Below, piece by piece: positions 16,451 through 25,165 of a stretch of 64,000 nucleotides of DNA. Every line of letters starts with the position of its first letter. Positions within the stretch are counted from its first letter, which is position 1. The stretch comes from Prosthecobacter sp. (lineage in GTDB: Bacteria > Verrucomicrobiota > Verrucomicrobiia > Verrucomicrobiales > Verrucomicrobiaceae), in NCBI RefSeq assembly GCF_034366625.1, contig NZ_JAXMIH010000008.1, positions 682,001 through 746,000 of the forward strand, given 5' to 3'. Below the pieces are notes generated by a model. It worked only from the letters and a program-made list of their open reading frames with translations, was not told where the DNA came from and made no database searches. The position numbers were made by a program, and so were the translations under genes.

Positions 16451-16933
16451 ATGGACGATTCACCGCTCTTCATCCGCCCCTATCACGACAAAGACCTGCC
16501 TCAGCTCCGGCGGATCACTGTGGAGTCCTTCGGCAGCGTGGCTTTGGAACAAATGCTGGAGCACAAATTCGGCCTATGGGGCGGGAGAGACTGGAAGGCA
16601 CGCAAAGCAGATCACATTGATGACGATGTGGCACAATGTCGCGAGGGTTGCTTCGTGGCGGAGCGTGGTGGCGAGATTCTGGGCTACATCACCACCCGCA
16701 TTGATCATACGAACGCACGTGGACGCATCCCAAACATCGCGGTGGTGGAGAGTGCCCGCGGTTTGGGGCTTGGACGCCGCCTGATCCAGCACGCGCTCGA
16801 TTACATGCGCGCGCAGGGCATGAAGCTCGCGCAGATCGAAACGATGGCCTCGAACGCCATCGGCCAGCACCTGTACCCGAGCTGCGGCTTCGAGGAGGTC
16901 GCCCGTCAGGTGCATTACGCGATGAAGCTGTGA
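16451..16933 (+). CDS. GNAT family N-acetyltransferase
   Basis: A 160-residue single-domain acetyltransferase. The acetyl-CoA loop ESARGLGLGRRLIQHAL (motif A) follows the beta-4 strand NIAVV, and the C-terminal YPSCGFEEV motif B is typical. It transfers an acetyl group from acetyl-CoA to an amine, possibly a protein N-terminus or small molecule. The ATG at 16451 is preferred over a TTG three codons upstream. It stands alone between the L,D-transpeptidase and the helicase; substrate unknown. Confidence 0.85.
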   Translation: MDDSPLFIRPYHDKDLPQLRRITVESFGSVALEQMLEHKFGLWGGRDWKARKADHIDDDVAQCREGCFVAERGGEILGYITTRIDHTNARGRIPNIAVVESARGLGLGRRLIQHALDYMRAQGMKLAQIETMASNAIGQHLYPSCGFEEVARQVHYAMKL

Positions 16934-17013
16934 GGCCGTCTCGCCTCTGTCTGCGGGTTTGCATTGTCCCTCAAAATGGCCGATAGACCTTGCCCATCCC
17001 TCCTGACACGCTT

Positions 17014-18582
17014 GTGACCACCCCCCGCCGCCCCGACCACGCCCCGAAGAAACCCTCCCTTTTCAGTCGCTTCAAAGCAGGACTGAAACGTGCCATTGGC
17101 GGAGGAAAAAAGAAGGATGCAGCCAAGGTGCCGGCCAAAGAGCATGCGAAAGACCACCCGCATCATCCGGCCACCATTCATGCGCACAAACGCCCGCATG
17201 ATGCTCCGCGTGAACACGCGCCCCGCCGTGACCGCCCTGAGCGTGGCGACCGCCCGCCACGCGGCCGGGGTCACGATGAAAAACGCGGACCCCGTGATCG
17301 CGGCCCGCGTGAGGACAAGCCCGTCCGCGAAAATCACGCCCCAGTCGCTCCGCCTGCCCCACCACCAGTGCCCGAAGGGCCGTTCCCGGCGGCCTTTGAA
17401 GTGCTCGGCCTCTCGCCTGCGGTGCTCGCTGCCGTACGTGAAACGGGCTACGAAAAGCCCACCACGATCCAGGAACTTTCCATTCCGATCATTCTTCAAG
17501 GCCGCGATGTGATCGGTGCCTCGCAGACCGGCACCGGCAAGACCGCCGCCTTTGCCCTGCCCACGCTGACACGTCTCGGCGCTCCTGGAAAATTCCGTGT
17601 CCTCGTCCTCGAACCCGTGCGCGAGCTCGCCGCCCAGGTCGTTGAACAGTTTGAAAAATACGGCAAGCACACCGGCCTGCGCGCACTCCTCGTCCACGGC
17701 GGCGTCGGCTACGAAAAACAGCGCAAAGGCCTCCAGGAAGGCGTCGATATCGTCGTCGCCACACCGGGTCGCCTGCTCGACTTCATGGGCGAAGGTATCG
17801 CCGACCTGCGCGGCATTGAAGTTCTCATTCTCGACGAAGTGGACCGCATGCTCGACATGGGCTTCCTGCCCGACGTACGCCGTATCGTCGAAAAGACGCC
17901 CGCCACGCGCCAGACATTGTTCTTCTCGGCCACCATGCCCCCGCAGATCAAGAACCTCGCCGATTTCGCCCTCAAAGATCCCGAAAGTGTCGAGGTCGGC
18001 ATCCGCTTCTCCGCCGCCGAGACCGTCAGCCACTACATGTATCCCGTCGCCGGCGATCAGCGCGAGGAGCTGCTCCTTGCCATCCTGAAGCAGACCCATT
18101 TCGAGAGCGTCATGATCTTCACCCGCACCAAGGTGCAGGCCGACAAGCTCTACGCCGCCATCGACCGCCTCGGCGAGTACAAGGCCGCCGTCATGCACAG
18201 CGACATCGGCCAGAAAGACCGCGAGCGAGCGCTCCAGGGCTTCCGCAATGGCGACTTCGAAATCATCGTTGCCACCGACCTCGCTGCCCGTGGCCTTGAT
18301 GTCAGCGGTGTCACCCACGTCATCAACTACATGGTGCCGGAGCACTCCGAGGACTACGTCCACCGCATCGGCCGCACCGGCCGCGCGCAGAAGGAGGGCG
18401 ATGCTTTCACTCTCTTCGCCGCCGACGAACTCATGAACGTCGCCTCCATCGAGCGCCTCATCGGCCAGAAGATCGAGCGTCGGAAGCTCGACGGCTTCAA
18501 CTATAAATATACCACTGCTCTCGACGACGAAGACCGCGCCCGCGCCATCCTCCCCGCCAACAAAAAGACACGGCGGCGGTAA
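17014..18582 (+). CDS. DEAD-box ATP-dependent RNA helicase (RhlE-like) with basic N-terminal extension
   Basis: About 522 residues. A Lys/Arg/His/Pro-rich extension of about 110 residues precedes a two-domain helicase core: the Q motif (YEKPTTIQELSIPIIL), Walker A ASQTGTGKT, motif II DEVD in place of DEAD, SAT, and motif VI HRIGRTGR. It would unwind RNA in ribosome assembly, mRNA turnover or cold adaptation. The start is uncertain: GTG at 17014 is given and TTG at 16990 would add eight residues; neither has a clear ribosome-binding site. The basic tail probably adds RNA affinity. Confidence 0.9.
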   Translation: MTTPRRPDHAPKKPSLFSRFKAGLKRAIGGGKKKDAAKVPAKEHAKDHPHHPATIHAHKRPHDAPREHAPRRDRPERGDRPPRGRGHDEKRGPRDRGPREDKPVRENHAPVAPPAPPPVPEGPFPAAFEVLGLSPAVLAAVRETGYEKPTTIQELSIPIILQGRDVIGASQTGTGKTAAFALPTLTRLGAPGKFRVLVLEPVRELAAQVVEQFEKYGKHTGLRALLVHGGVGYEKQRKGLQEGVDIVVATPGRLLDFMGEGIADLRGIEVLILDEVDRMLDMGFLPDVRRIVEKTPATRQTLFFSATMPPQIKNLADFALKDPESVEVGIRFSAAETVSHYMYPVAGDQREELLLAILKQTHFESVMIFTRTKVQADKLYAAIDRLGEYKAAVMHSDIGQKDRERALQGFRNGDFEIIVATDLAARGLDVSGVTHVINYMVPEHSEDYVHRIGRTGRAQKEGDAFTLFAADELMNVASIERLIGQKIERRKLDGFNYKYTTALDDEDRARAILPANKKTRRR

Positions 18583-18650
18583 AGCTTGGGCTGTTGCTTC
18601 GCAGATAGTCTCTTGCGGCCTAGGCGTCGCGCTCCCATACTCGCAGGCAC

Positions 18651-20186
18651 ATGGTTGCCCGCACCTACTCCGCCACGCTTGTCGGCGTCAACGCTGTCGA
18701 GATTGAAATCGAATCGCACGACGCGGGCGGCAATCCCAAAATGTTCATCGTGGGCCTGCCGGACACTTCAGTGAAGGAAAGCCGCGAGCGTGTCATCGCC
18801 GCCATCAGCAGCAGCGGTTTCATCATGAACGATGGCGTCACCACCGTGAATCTCGCTCCGGCTGATCTCAAAAAAGAAGGCCCTGGTTTCGATCTGCCCA
18901 TCGCCATCTCCCTCATCTCCCACCGAGCCCGTATTCCGATTCAGATGCTCGGTGAGACAGCCATGATCGGCGAACTTGCCCTCAATGGCGAACTGCGTCC
19001 GGTGCGCGGCTTGCTCGCCGTCGCGCTGCAAGCACGTGCGAAAGGCCGCAAACGCCTGCTCGTCCCCAAACGTGTTGCCGCCGAAGCCAGCGTTGTCGCT
19101 GGTATCGACATCATAGGTGTCGCCAATCTGCGCGAAGCCGTCGATTACCTCAAAAGCGAGATCGAAATCGCCCCCGAGCCGTGCAGGGCCACCGAATTCT
19201 TTGCCGCCGCTTCGCATTACGACATCGACTTCTGCGACGTCAAAGGCCAGGGCGATGCGAAACGCGCCATCGAGGTCGCCGTGGCCGGTGGACACAATAT
19301 TCTCATGATCGGACCGCCAGGAACCGGCAAGTCGATGATCGCCAAACGCATCGCCACCATCATGCCCGGCATGAGCGAGGAAGAGGCCATCGAAACAACC
19401 AAGATTCACAGCGCTGCGGGTCTTCTCACCGAATCCAACGCCTTCGTTGCCACACGGCCCTTCCGTTCGCCGCATCACACCATCAGCGATGCCGGTTTGC
19501 TCGGCGGCGGCAGCAATCCCGGTCCTGGTGAGGTCTCTTTGGCCCACAACGGTGTCCTCTTCCTCGATGAACTTCCCGAGTTTCGCCGCAGCACCCTCGA
19601 AGTCCTGCGCCAGCCGCTTGAAGATGGCAAAGTCACCATCTCCCGCGCCGCAGGCACCGTCACCTTTCCCGCTCAGTTCATGCTCGTCGCCGCCATGAAT
19701 CCATGTCCCTGTGGGTACTACGGCGATCTCAAGCGCGAATGTCGCTGCGGCCCGCCCATCATCCAAAGATACCGCCAGCGGATCAGCGGCCCCCTTCTCG
19801 ACCGCATCGATCTCCATGTCGAAGTGCCGCTTGTCGATTACAAGGCGCTCGCCTCTCACGACGGCGGTGAAGCTTCCGATCCCATCCGCAAACGCGTCGA
19901 AATCGTGCACCAGCTCCAGCAGGAGCGTTTTGCCAAACACCCAGGCGTTCACACCAACAGCGCCATGACACCGCGCCTCATCAAAAAGCACTGCGAACTC
20001 GACAGCGAAGCCGCCGGCTGCCTCGAACATGCCATGGGAGAGATGAACTTCAGTGCCCGCGCCCACGACCGCATCCTCAAAGTCGCCCGCACGCTCGCCG
20101 ATCTTGGCGGTCACGAAAAAATCATCGCTGACAACGTCCTCGAAGCCATCGGCTACCGCACGTTGGACCGGAAGATGTGGACCTGA
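18651..20186 (+). CDS. comM: YifB/ComM family Mg-chelatase-like AAA ATPase
   Basis: A 511-residue protein. An N-terminal Lon-protease-like fold (residues 1-170, with AISLISHRARIP and GELALNGELRPVRG) precedes an AAA+ core with Walker A GPPGTGKS and Walker B LFLDELPEF, a zinc-type CPCGYYGD...CRCG cluster and a C-terminal Mg-chelatase domain. ComM is a branch-migration helicase that helps integrate incoming DNA during natural transformation. A decayed copy of its last 140 codons lies at 53279-53701. Confidence 0.93.
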   Translation: MVARTYSATLVGVNAVEIEIESHDAGGNPKMFIVGLPDTSVKESRERVIAAISSSGFIMNDGVTTVNLAPADLKKEGPGFDLPIAISLISHRARIPIQMLGETAMIGELALNGELRPVRGLLAVALQARAKGRKRLLVPKRVAAEASVVAGIDIIGVANLREAVDYLKSEIEIAPEPCRATEFFAAASHYDIDFCDVKGQGDAKRAIEVAVAGGHNILMIGPPGTGKSMIAKRIATIMPGMSEEEAIETTKIHSAAGLLTESNAFVATRPFRSPHHTISDAGLLGGGSNPGPGEVSLAHNGVLFLDELPEFRRSTLEVLRQPLEDGKVTISRAAGTVTFPAQFMLVAAMNPCPCGYYGDLKRECRCGPPIIQRYRQRISGPLLDRIDLHVEVPLVDYKALASHDGGEASDPIRKRVEIVHQLQQERFAKHPGVHTNSAMTPRLIKKHCELDSEAAGCLEHAMGEMNFSARAHDRILKVARTLADLGGHEKIIADNVLEAIGYRTLDRKMWT

Positions 20187-20292
20187 GCACGGCCCCCGGT
20201 TGTTCTGCTCAATGCCGGGGTGATGGTTCCATTATGTCCGTTTGAATGTTGATACGGGAGAATGAGATTACCTACGTTGAGATGCATGGAGT

Positions 20293-23200
20293 TCACATTC
20301 TCATCGGGTAGTATGCAGTGCGTTGACGCCGCTGAGTGAACAGAAGCACAAGCCCGAAAAGAAGCAGCACGGCACGGCTTGGTTCTGGCACGGCGCTGAC
20401 TATGATGGTGCCATTGCTCAGGAACTGGCTGATATCCCAGGCACGGTTGAGTGTGGTGAGGTCAGGCAGGTCGAACTGGCTGGTGTCGTCGCTACTGCCA
20501 TTGCGCAGGTTGTCGCCCACCGCAAAAGTGCCGCCGAGCAGGTCCGTCCAGTCGAGCAGATCAAACGAATTGCCCTCGGCGAAGGCGGTGTCGAAGGCGA
20601 GGCCGGTGAGGCTGGTGGTGATGCTGAGCCTGCCGTTCAGGGTGAGGCCGTTGCTCGCACTGACGAGGACGCGGTCGAAACTGGTCGCGCCTTCGATGTT
20701 CAGGCGTCCGGTGCTGCCAGTTTGCAGATCCACGGCGGTGAATTTAAGCGTGCCGATGCCATGCGTTGCGGAACTGGTGTCACTGCCGGGGGAAAGTGCG
20801 CTGCCGGTACCGATGATGACGGAACCGGCGATGTTGCCGGTGCTGGTGTGATTGCCAGCGAGTGTGCCGGTGATGACGCTCACGGCTCCGGTGCCGGCAC
20901 CAGAGCCGGTGGTGTTGGTGACCATCAGCGTGCCCGCATTCACCTGTGTGGGACCGATGTAGGTGCTGGCGCCTGCAAGCACTAGCGTGCCGCCGCCAGT
21001 CTTGCTGAAGATGTCGGTTTCCACGGTGCCGGAGATGCGGCTGTTCACCGTGAGCGTTGTGCCCGTGTCGGTGTTGATCGCGCCGCCGCCGTTGCTGATG
21101 GTGATGCCACGATTGGCGCCAAGGGACATGTCCGCCGTGGTTTGCAGCGTGCCGCCGCTGCGTATCCGCACGTTGATCGAGGAGAAAACGCCTGGCGCGG
21201 CGCCCAGATTGCCCTCGGTGGAAACCTTCAGCGTGCCTGCGGCGATGGTGGTGCGGCCGGAGTAGCTGTTGTTCGGATTGCTGAGCGTCAGCGTCCCGCC
21301 GCCAACGGAGGATTTGAACAGCATCAGCGGCCCGGTGAGGACGCCGCTGATCTCGATGTCGCCATTGCCACCGACGTTCAAGTTGCCGGTGCCATTGGTG
21401 GTGATGTCACCGGTGATCAGCAGGTTGCCCGCATCAGAGTTGATGCGTGTGGCTCCGGCAGTCACGTTGATGTCGCCGCCCCAAGTGTTGCTGCCGCTGA
21501 GGTTCACCAGCGCGCCGACACCTGCGATCGTGCCATCACCAGTGAGTGAGAGCGCCTCGTCACCCACCGTGATGTCGCCGGACAACTGGAGTGTGGCGAG
21601 GTTGGGGACGGTCACGCCTCCTGCAACGGTGCCTAGAGCGGTGTTGTTTGAGATGGCGAGCGTGCCGGCATTCACGGCGGTCGCGCCAGAGTAACTGCTG
21701 GCACCGGACAGAGCCAGCGTGCCCGTCCCCGTCTTGGTCAGGCCGCCTGCATCCGCAATGATACCGCCATGAGTCAGCGTGGTGGCGGCGGCGACATCGA
21801 ACATGCCGCCGGAAGCGCCCAGCGAGATGCCACGAGTCGATGCGAGTGTCATATCCGCCGTCGTTGCCAACGTGCCGCCGTTGAACGTGAGATGGGCCGG
21901 AGTCGCGGCTCCAGGTGCAGTGCCCAATCCAGAATCTGCGGCGATGCTCAGGACACCGGCGTTGACCACCGTGCTGCCGCTGTAAGTATTGACACCAGAG
22001 AGGATCAGCGTGCCTGTTCCCGTCTTGGTCAATGACCCTGTGCCTGCCGCGATGCCGCCATAGCTCAGCGTGGTGCTGGCGGCAACATCCACCGTGCCGC
22101 CGGAAGCATCCAAGGAGATGCCGCGATTGGAGTTCAAGGCAAGCGTCGCCGTGGTGGCGAGCGTACCGCCATTGAATGTAAGATGCGCCGGAGTTGGCGT
22201 TCCTGGGGCGGTGCCAAGGGCTGTGTCAGCGGCGATGCTGACGGTGCCGCCGTCGATGATCGTTCCGCCGGTGTAGCTGTTGCCGGTGTTGGTGAGCGTC
22301 AGCACATTCGCGCCGACTTTTGTCAGCGTACGTGAGCCGCCGCTCTCGCTCACCACGCCATCGACTGTGATGTCGCCACTGCCACCGATGCTGCTATCGC
22401 CTTCCAGCACGATGCCCGAAAGCGTCGTGGTCGCGGCGAAGGTGCCGTTGCTGAAAGCAACGGTGGGGGCGCTGGTGTAGCCGGAGCCCGTGGCGGTGAT
22501 GCTGTAGGAAGAGGGTGTGAAGCTGGTCGCGTTGCCCGTGCCCGATGGGTTGGTGCCGGCGGTCGTCACCGTGCCTCCAGAAAAGGAAATGACAGGCGCG
22601 CTGGTGTAGCCCGATCCGGGAGTGACGATGGTGATTCCGGTCACGATACCACCACTGAGAATCGCGGTGGCTGTGGCGGTGATTCCAGCCCCTCCGCCAC
22701 TGATCGTGACGGTGGGGGCTGCGGAGTACACAGTGGTTCCTCCATTGATGGTGAAGGAAGCTGAGGTAACGCCCATGGCTACCGTGGCCGTCGCGCCTGT
22801 GCCCCCGCCGCCGGAGAGGGTCAGCGTTGCGGGCACGCTTCCACTTGCTGTTTGAGTGATCGAGGCCACGCCGCTTACAATGCTGGCTGCGGTCCCCGAA
22901 TTGATCAGTGCGCCATTCCCGCCAAAACCTGTGCCATTGAGTCGGATGACCTCGATAACGTCTGTCTGGCCTCCCAGATCCAGGGTGCCGGTGGCAGAGA
23001 CATTGGTGCCCGTGTTCGTGTTGATGGCCAGGATGCCGGTGCGTGCGCCGAGGGCTGAAGCGTCGCCCATTTTCAAAACGCCGTTCGTGATCGTGGTCGC
23101 CCCGGTGTAAGTGTTGACTCCAGCCAGGGTCTGAGTGCCCGCGCCGGCTTTCGTCAGGTGGAGCGTCCCACCGTGAGCGGTGCTGGCTCCGTCCCGGAGC

Positions 23201-23958
23201 ACTGTGGCGGATGAGTGATCACTTGTGTTGGTGATCGCAAGTGTGGCGACATTTCCAAACTGGCTGTTTGCGAGGTTGGTCTGGACGAATCCACCCGAGC
23301 CGTTCAGCCCGCCGATGTTTGCGGTGGACGCTGCTTTTCCTGCTGGAGCGTTATTCAGTGTCACCACGGCGGCTCCGCTCACGTCCAGAAGGCCAAGCGC
23401 ATAGCTGTTGCTGCTGGCGTTGGAAACATTCATCCGCAAAAATCCACCTGTGAGCATCGTGGTCCCGCTCACCGTCAGACCACGGCTGGAATTCGAAGCC
23501 GTGAGCGAGGTGCTGCCAAAGTACAGACCACCTCCTGTGTTGATCGTGAGGTTGGCCGCGTTCACCTCCAGCCCGCCACCCCCGCTGCCATTGAAAAAAA
23601 TCATGTTGTCCGTGGCAAGCGTGAGGTCGCCGATGTTCAGTGTGCCCAATGTCGCGGCACCCCCGCCGATGTTCCAGCGGTTCGCCACGGTCTTGGTCAG
23701 GTTGTTGATCGTCCGGCTGATGCCGCCGACGTTGAGCGTCGCGCCACCACTGGCGATCAGCGTGGCGTCAATGTTGTCACCGATGCCTGGCGTGCCGTTT
23801 GGTGTCCATACAGTGGTGGTGCTCCAGGAACTTGTGCCGGACGTGGCGTTGAATATGTAATCAACTGCGTCTGTTTTGCCTTCGCTGGAGATCCAGAGCA
23901 AGAGGACGGTTGCAATGCCAAGCCTGCGTGCTGAGAGGTGTTCACTGAAAAATTTCAT
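20293..23958 (-). CDS. Large PEP-CTERM surface protein with autotransporter-associated beta-strand repeats
   Basis: About 1,221 residues. A signal peptide (MKFFSEHLSARRLGIATVLLLW) precedes a long Gly/Thr/Ser/Ala-rich beta-helical region with several TKTGTGTLxLSGxxxYSG repeat units, a pair of near-identical ~98-residue modules and a GSGYTSAP spacer region. The C-terminus carries a sorting signal: VPEPSR, a hydrophobic helix, then a basic cluster QRRQR. Such proteins are exported, processed by an exosortase and displayed or released at the surface. No autotransporter barrel is present. The ATG at 23958 fits the signal peptide better than the one at 23985. The gene stands alone. Confidence 0.88.
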   Translation of the reverse strand: MKFFSEHLSARRLGIATVLLLWISSEGKTDAVDYIFNATSGTSSWSTTTVWTPNGTPGIGDNIDATLIASGGATLNVGGISRTINNLTKTVANRWNIGGGAATLGTLNIGDLTLATDNMIFFNGSGGGGLEVNAANLTINTGGGLYFGSTSLTASNSSRGLTVSGTTMLTGGFLRMNVSNASSNSYALGLLDVSGAAVVTLNNAPAGKAASTANIGGLNGSGGFVQTNLANSQFGNVATLAITNTSDHSSATVLRDGASTAHGGTLHLTKAGAGTQTLAGVNTYTGATTITNGVLKMGDASALGARTGILAINTNTGTNVSATGTLDLGGQTDVIEVIRLNGTGFGGNGALINSGTAASIVSGVASITQTASGSVPATLTLSGGGGTGATATVAMGVTSASFTINGGTTVYSAAPTVTISGGGAGITATATAILSGGIVTGITIVTPGSGYTSAPVISFSGGTVTTAGTNPSGTGNATSFTPSSYSITATGSGYTSAPTVAFSNGTFAATTTLSGIVLEGDSSIGGSGDITVDGVVSESGGSRTLTKVGANVLTLTNTGNSYTGGTIIDGGTVSIAADTALGTAPGTPTPAHLTFNGGTLATTATLALNSNRGISLDASGGTVDVAASTTLSYGGIAAGTGSLTKTGTGTLILSGVNTYSGSTVVNAGVLSIAADSGLGTAPGAATPAHLTFNGGTLATTADMTLASTRGISLGASGGMFDVAAATTLTHGGIIADAGGLTKTGTGTLALSGASSYSGATAVNAGTLAISNNTALGTVAGGVTVPNLATLQLSGDITVGDEALSLTGDGTIAGVGALVNLSGSNTWGGDINVTAGATRINSDAGNLLITGDITTNGTGNLNVGGNGDIEISGVLTGPLMLFKSSVGGGTLTLSNPNNSYSGRTTIAAGTLKVSTEGNLGAAPGVFSSINVRIRSGGTLQTTADMSLGANRGITISNGGGAINTDTGTTLTVNSRISGTVETDIFSKTGGGTLVLAGASTYIGPTQVNAGTLMVTNTTGSGAGTGAVSVITGTLAGNHTSTGNIAGSVIIGTGSALSPGSDTSSATHGIGTLKFTAVDLQTGSTGRLNIEGATSFDRVLVSASNGLTLNGRLSITTSLTGLAFDTAFAEGNSFDLLDWTDLLGGTFAVGDNLRNGSSDDTSQFDLPDLTTLNRAWDISQFLSNGTIIVSAVPEPSRAVLLLFGLVLLFTQRRQRTAYYPMRM
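21659..22244. repeat. Two tandem ~294-bp coding repeats in the PEP-CTERM protein gene
   Basis: Two adjacent modules of about 98 codons, roughly 21659-21951 and 21952-22244, recur with the same order of motifs (a GTAPG...PAHLTFNGG block, RGIS, and TKTGTGTL). Boundaries are approximate. They point to recent module duplication inside the beta-helix. Confidence 0.7.
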
Positions 23959-24158
23959 AAGCGAATGGTGTTGAGGAGAACTCATGGACCTGTCTCACGA
24001 CGCTCATGTCGTGCCACGCCGCCAAGCCAACAAGGCGCGAGCATTGGCAACATGTGATGACCAGATTTTCAGATCACCGTGTCAGACGTTGGTGCTCATA
24101 TGTTACCAATGCTATGACGATGGCTGGCGGCAGCGGGAGGCGTTCTATTCGCACCCTC

Positions 24159-25148
24159 ATGCATTCCATTCTTATCATCGGCTGCGGCAGCATCGGCGAG
24201 CGCCACCTGCGCTGCTTTCAGAAAACCGGACGCTGCGCCGCCTCCGCCTGCGACACCAACCCGGCGCTGCTCGCCGCCATGAAAAACGGCTACGGGGTTC
24301 CTGTCTTTGCTTCTCTCGACGAAGCTTTGTCAAAGTCTCGGTTCGACGCCTGGGTGATCTGCACGCCCGCGCATCTCCACCTGCCGATTGCCATGAAGGC
24401 GCTGTCCCTCGAACTTCATGTGCTCATTGAGAAGCCGCTGGCGTTCGACACAGCGCTCGTCTCACAAACACGCGAAGCCCTCGTTCAATCGCAGCGGTTT
24501 CTCGGCGTGGCGTATGTGTATCACCTCATGCCGTGGATCGGCGCGGCGCGGGCTTATGTGAGCAGCGGTGAGATCGGCAAGGTGCTTCACGCCAGCAGCA
24601 CGGCGGGCCAGCATTTCCCCACTTTCCGGCCAGCGTATCGCGACACCTATTACGCGCGGCATGAGCAGGGCGGCGGCGCCATCCAAGACGCGCTCACGCA
24701 TGTGGTGAATGTGGTGGAGTGGCTCATCGGCCCCTGCACGCGGGTCTTCTGTGATGCGGCGCATCAAGCGCTGGAAGGCGTGACCGTGGAGGACACAGTC
24801 AACATCGCCGCCAGACACGGCGAGGTGCCGGTCAGCTATGCCATGACGCAATTTCAGGCTCCCAATGAGAACACGATCCTCATCAATGGTGAACGCGGCA
24901 GTGTGAAGATCGAAATCCATCAGCAGCGCTGGGGTTTCATCAAGCACGGCGACAAAGACTGGACCTGGCAGCAGACGCCGCCGCTGGAGCGCGACGAACT
25001 CTTCACCGCGCAAGCGAATGCCTTTATTGATGGCATTGAGGGCAGGCCCACGCCGCTCTGTACCTTTGAAGAAGCTGTGCAGACGCTCAAATTTAACGAA
25101 GCAGCGTTGCGATCAGCGAAAACGCGGCAGCTTGTCTGTATCTCCTGA
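24159..25148 (+). CDS. Gfo/Idh/MocA family NAD(P)-dependent oxidoreductase
   Basis: A 329-residue protein. The N-terminal Rossmann domain starts SILIIGCGSIGERHLR; the EKPLAF motif with the catalytic-site Lys is intact (LIEKPLAF), and a C-terminal alpha/beta domain with GGGAIQDALTH follows. Members oxidise or reduce sugars, inositols and sugar acids. The ATG at 24159 begins the Rossmann strand; the longer upstream frame lacks sense. It is the first gene of the plus-strand catabolic run and 17 bases ahead of the Kelch/propeller gene. It probably acts on a product of that system. Confidence 0.9.
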   Translation: MHSILIIGCGSIGERHLRCFQKTGRCAASACDTNPALLAAMKNGYGVPVFASLDEALSKSRFDAWVICTPAHLHLPIAMKALSLELHVLIEKPLAFDTALVSQTREALVQSQRFLGVAYVYHLMPWIGAARAYVSSGEIGKVLHASSTAGQHFPTFRPAYRDTYYARHEQGGGAIQDALTHVVNVVEWLIGPCTRVFCDAAHQALEGVTVEDTVNIAARHGEVPVSYAMTQFQAPNENTILINGERGSVKIEIHQQRWGFIKHGDKDWTWQQTPPLERDELFTAQANAFIDGIEGRPTPLCTFEEAVQTLKFNEAALRSAKTRQLVCIS

Positions 25149-25165
25149 TTACCGCTTCCACACCT

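Noticed and set aside
16915..18363. A 482-codon open frame on the minus strand
   Set aside because: Antisense shadow of the helicase gene; no recognisable motif.
18768..20114. A 448-codon open frame on the minus strand
   Set aside because: Antisense shadow of comM; the Walker motifs are on the plus strand. The similar minus-strand frame over 53279-53701 reflects the comM fragment.
20194..20220. CCCCGG/CCGGGG hairpin after comM as terminator
   Set aside because: The stem is only six pairs with a 15-base loop and no T run, so it is not convincing.
20293..23958. Possible CRISPR-like or satellite repeats
   Set aside because: The repeats are in-frame protein modules with diverged units, not short identical repeats with unique spacers.
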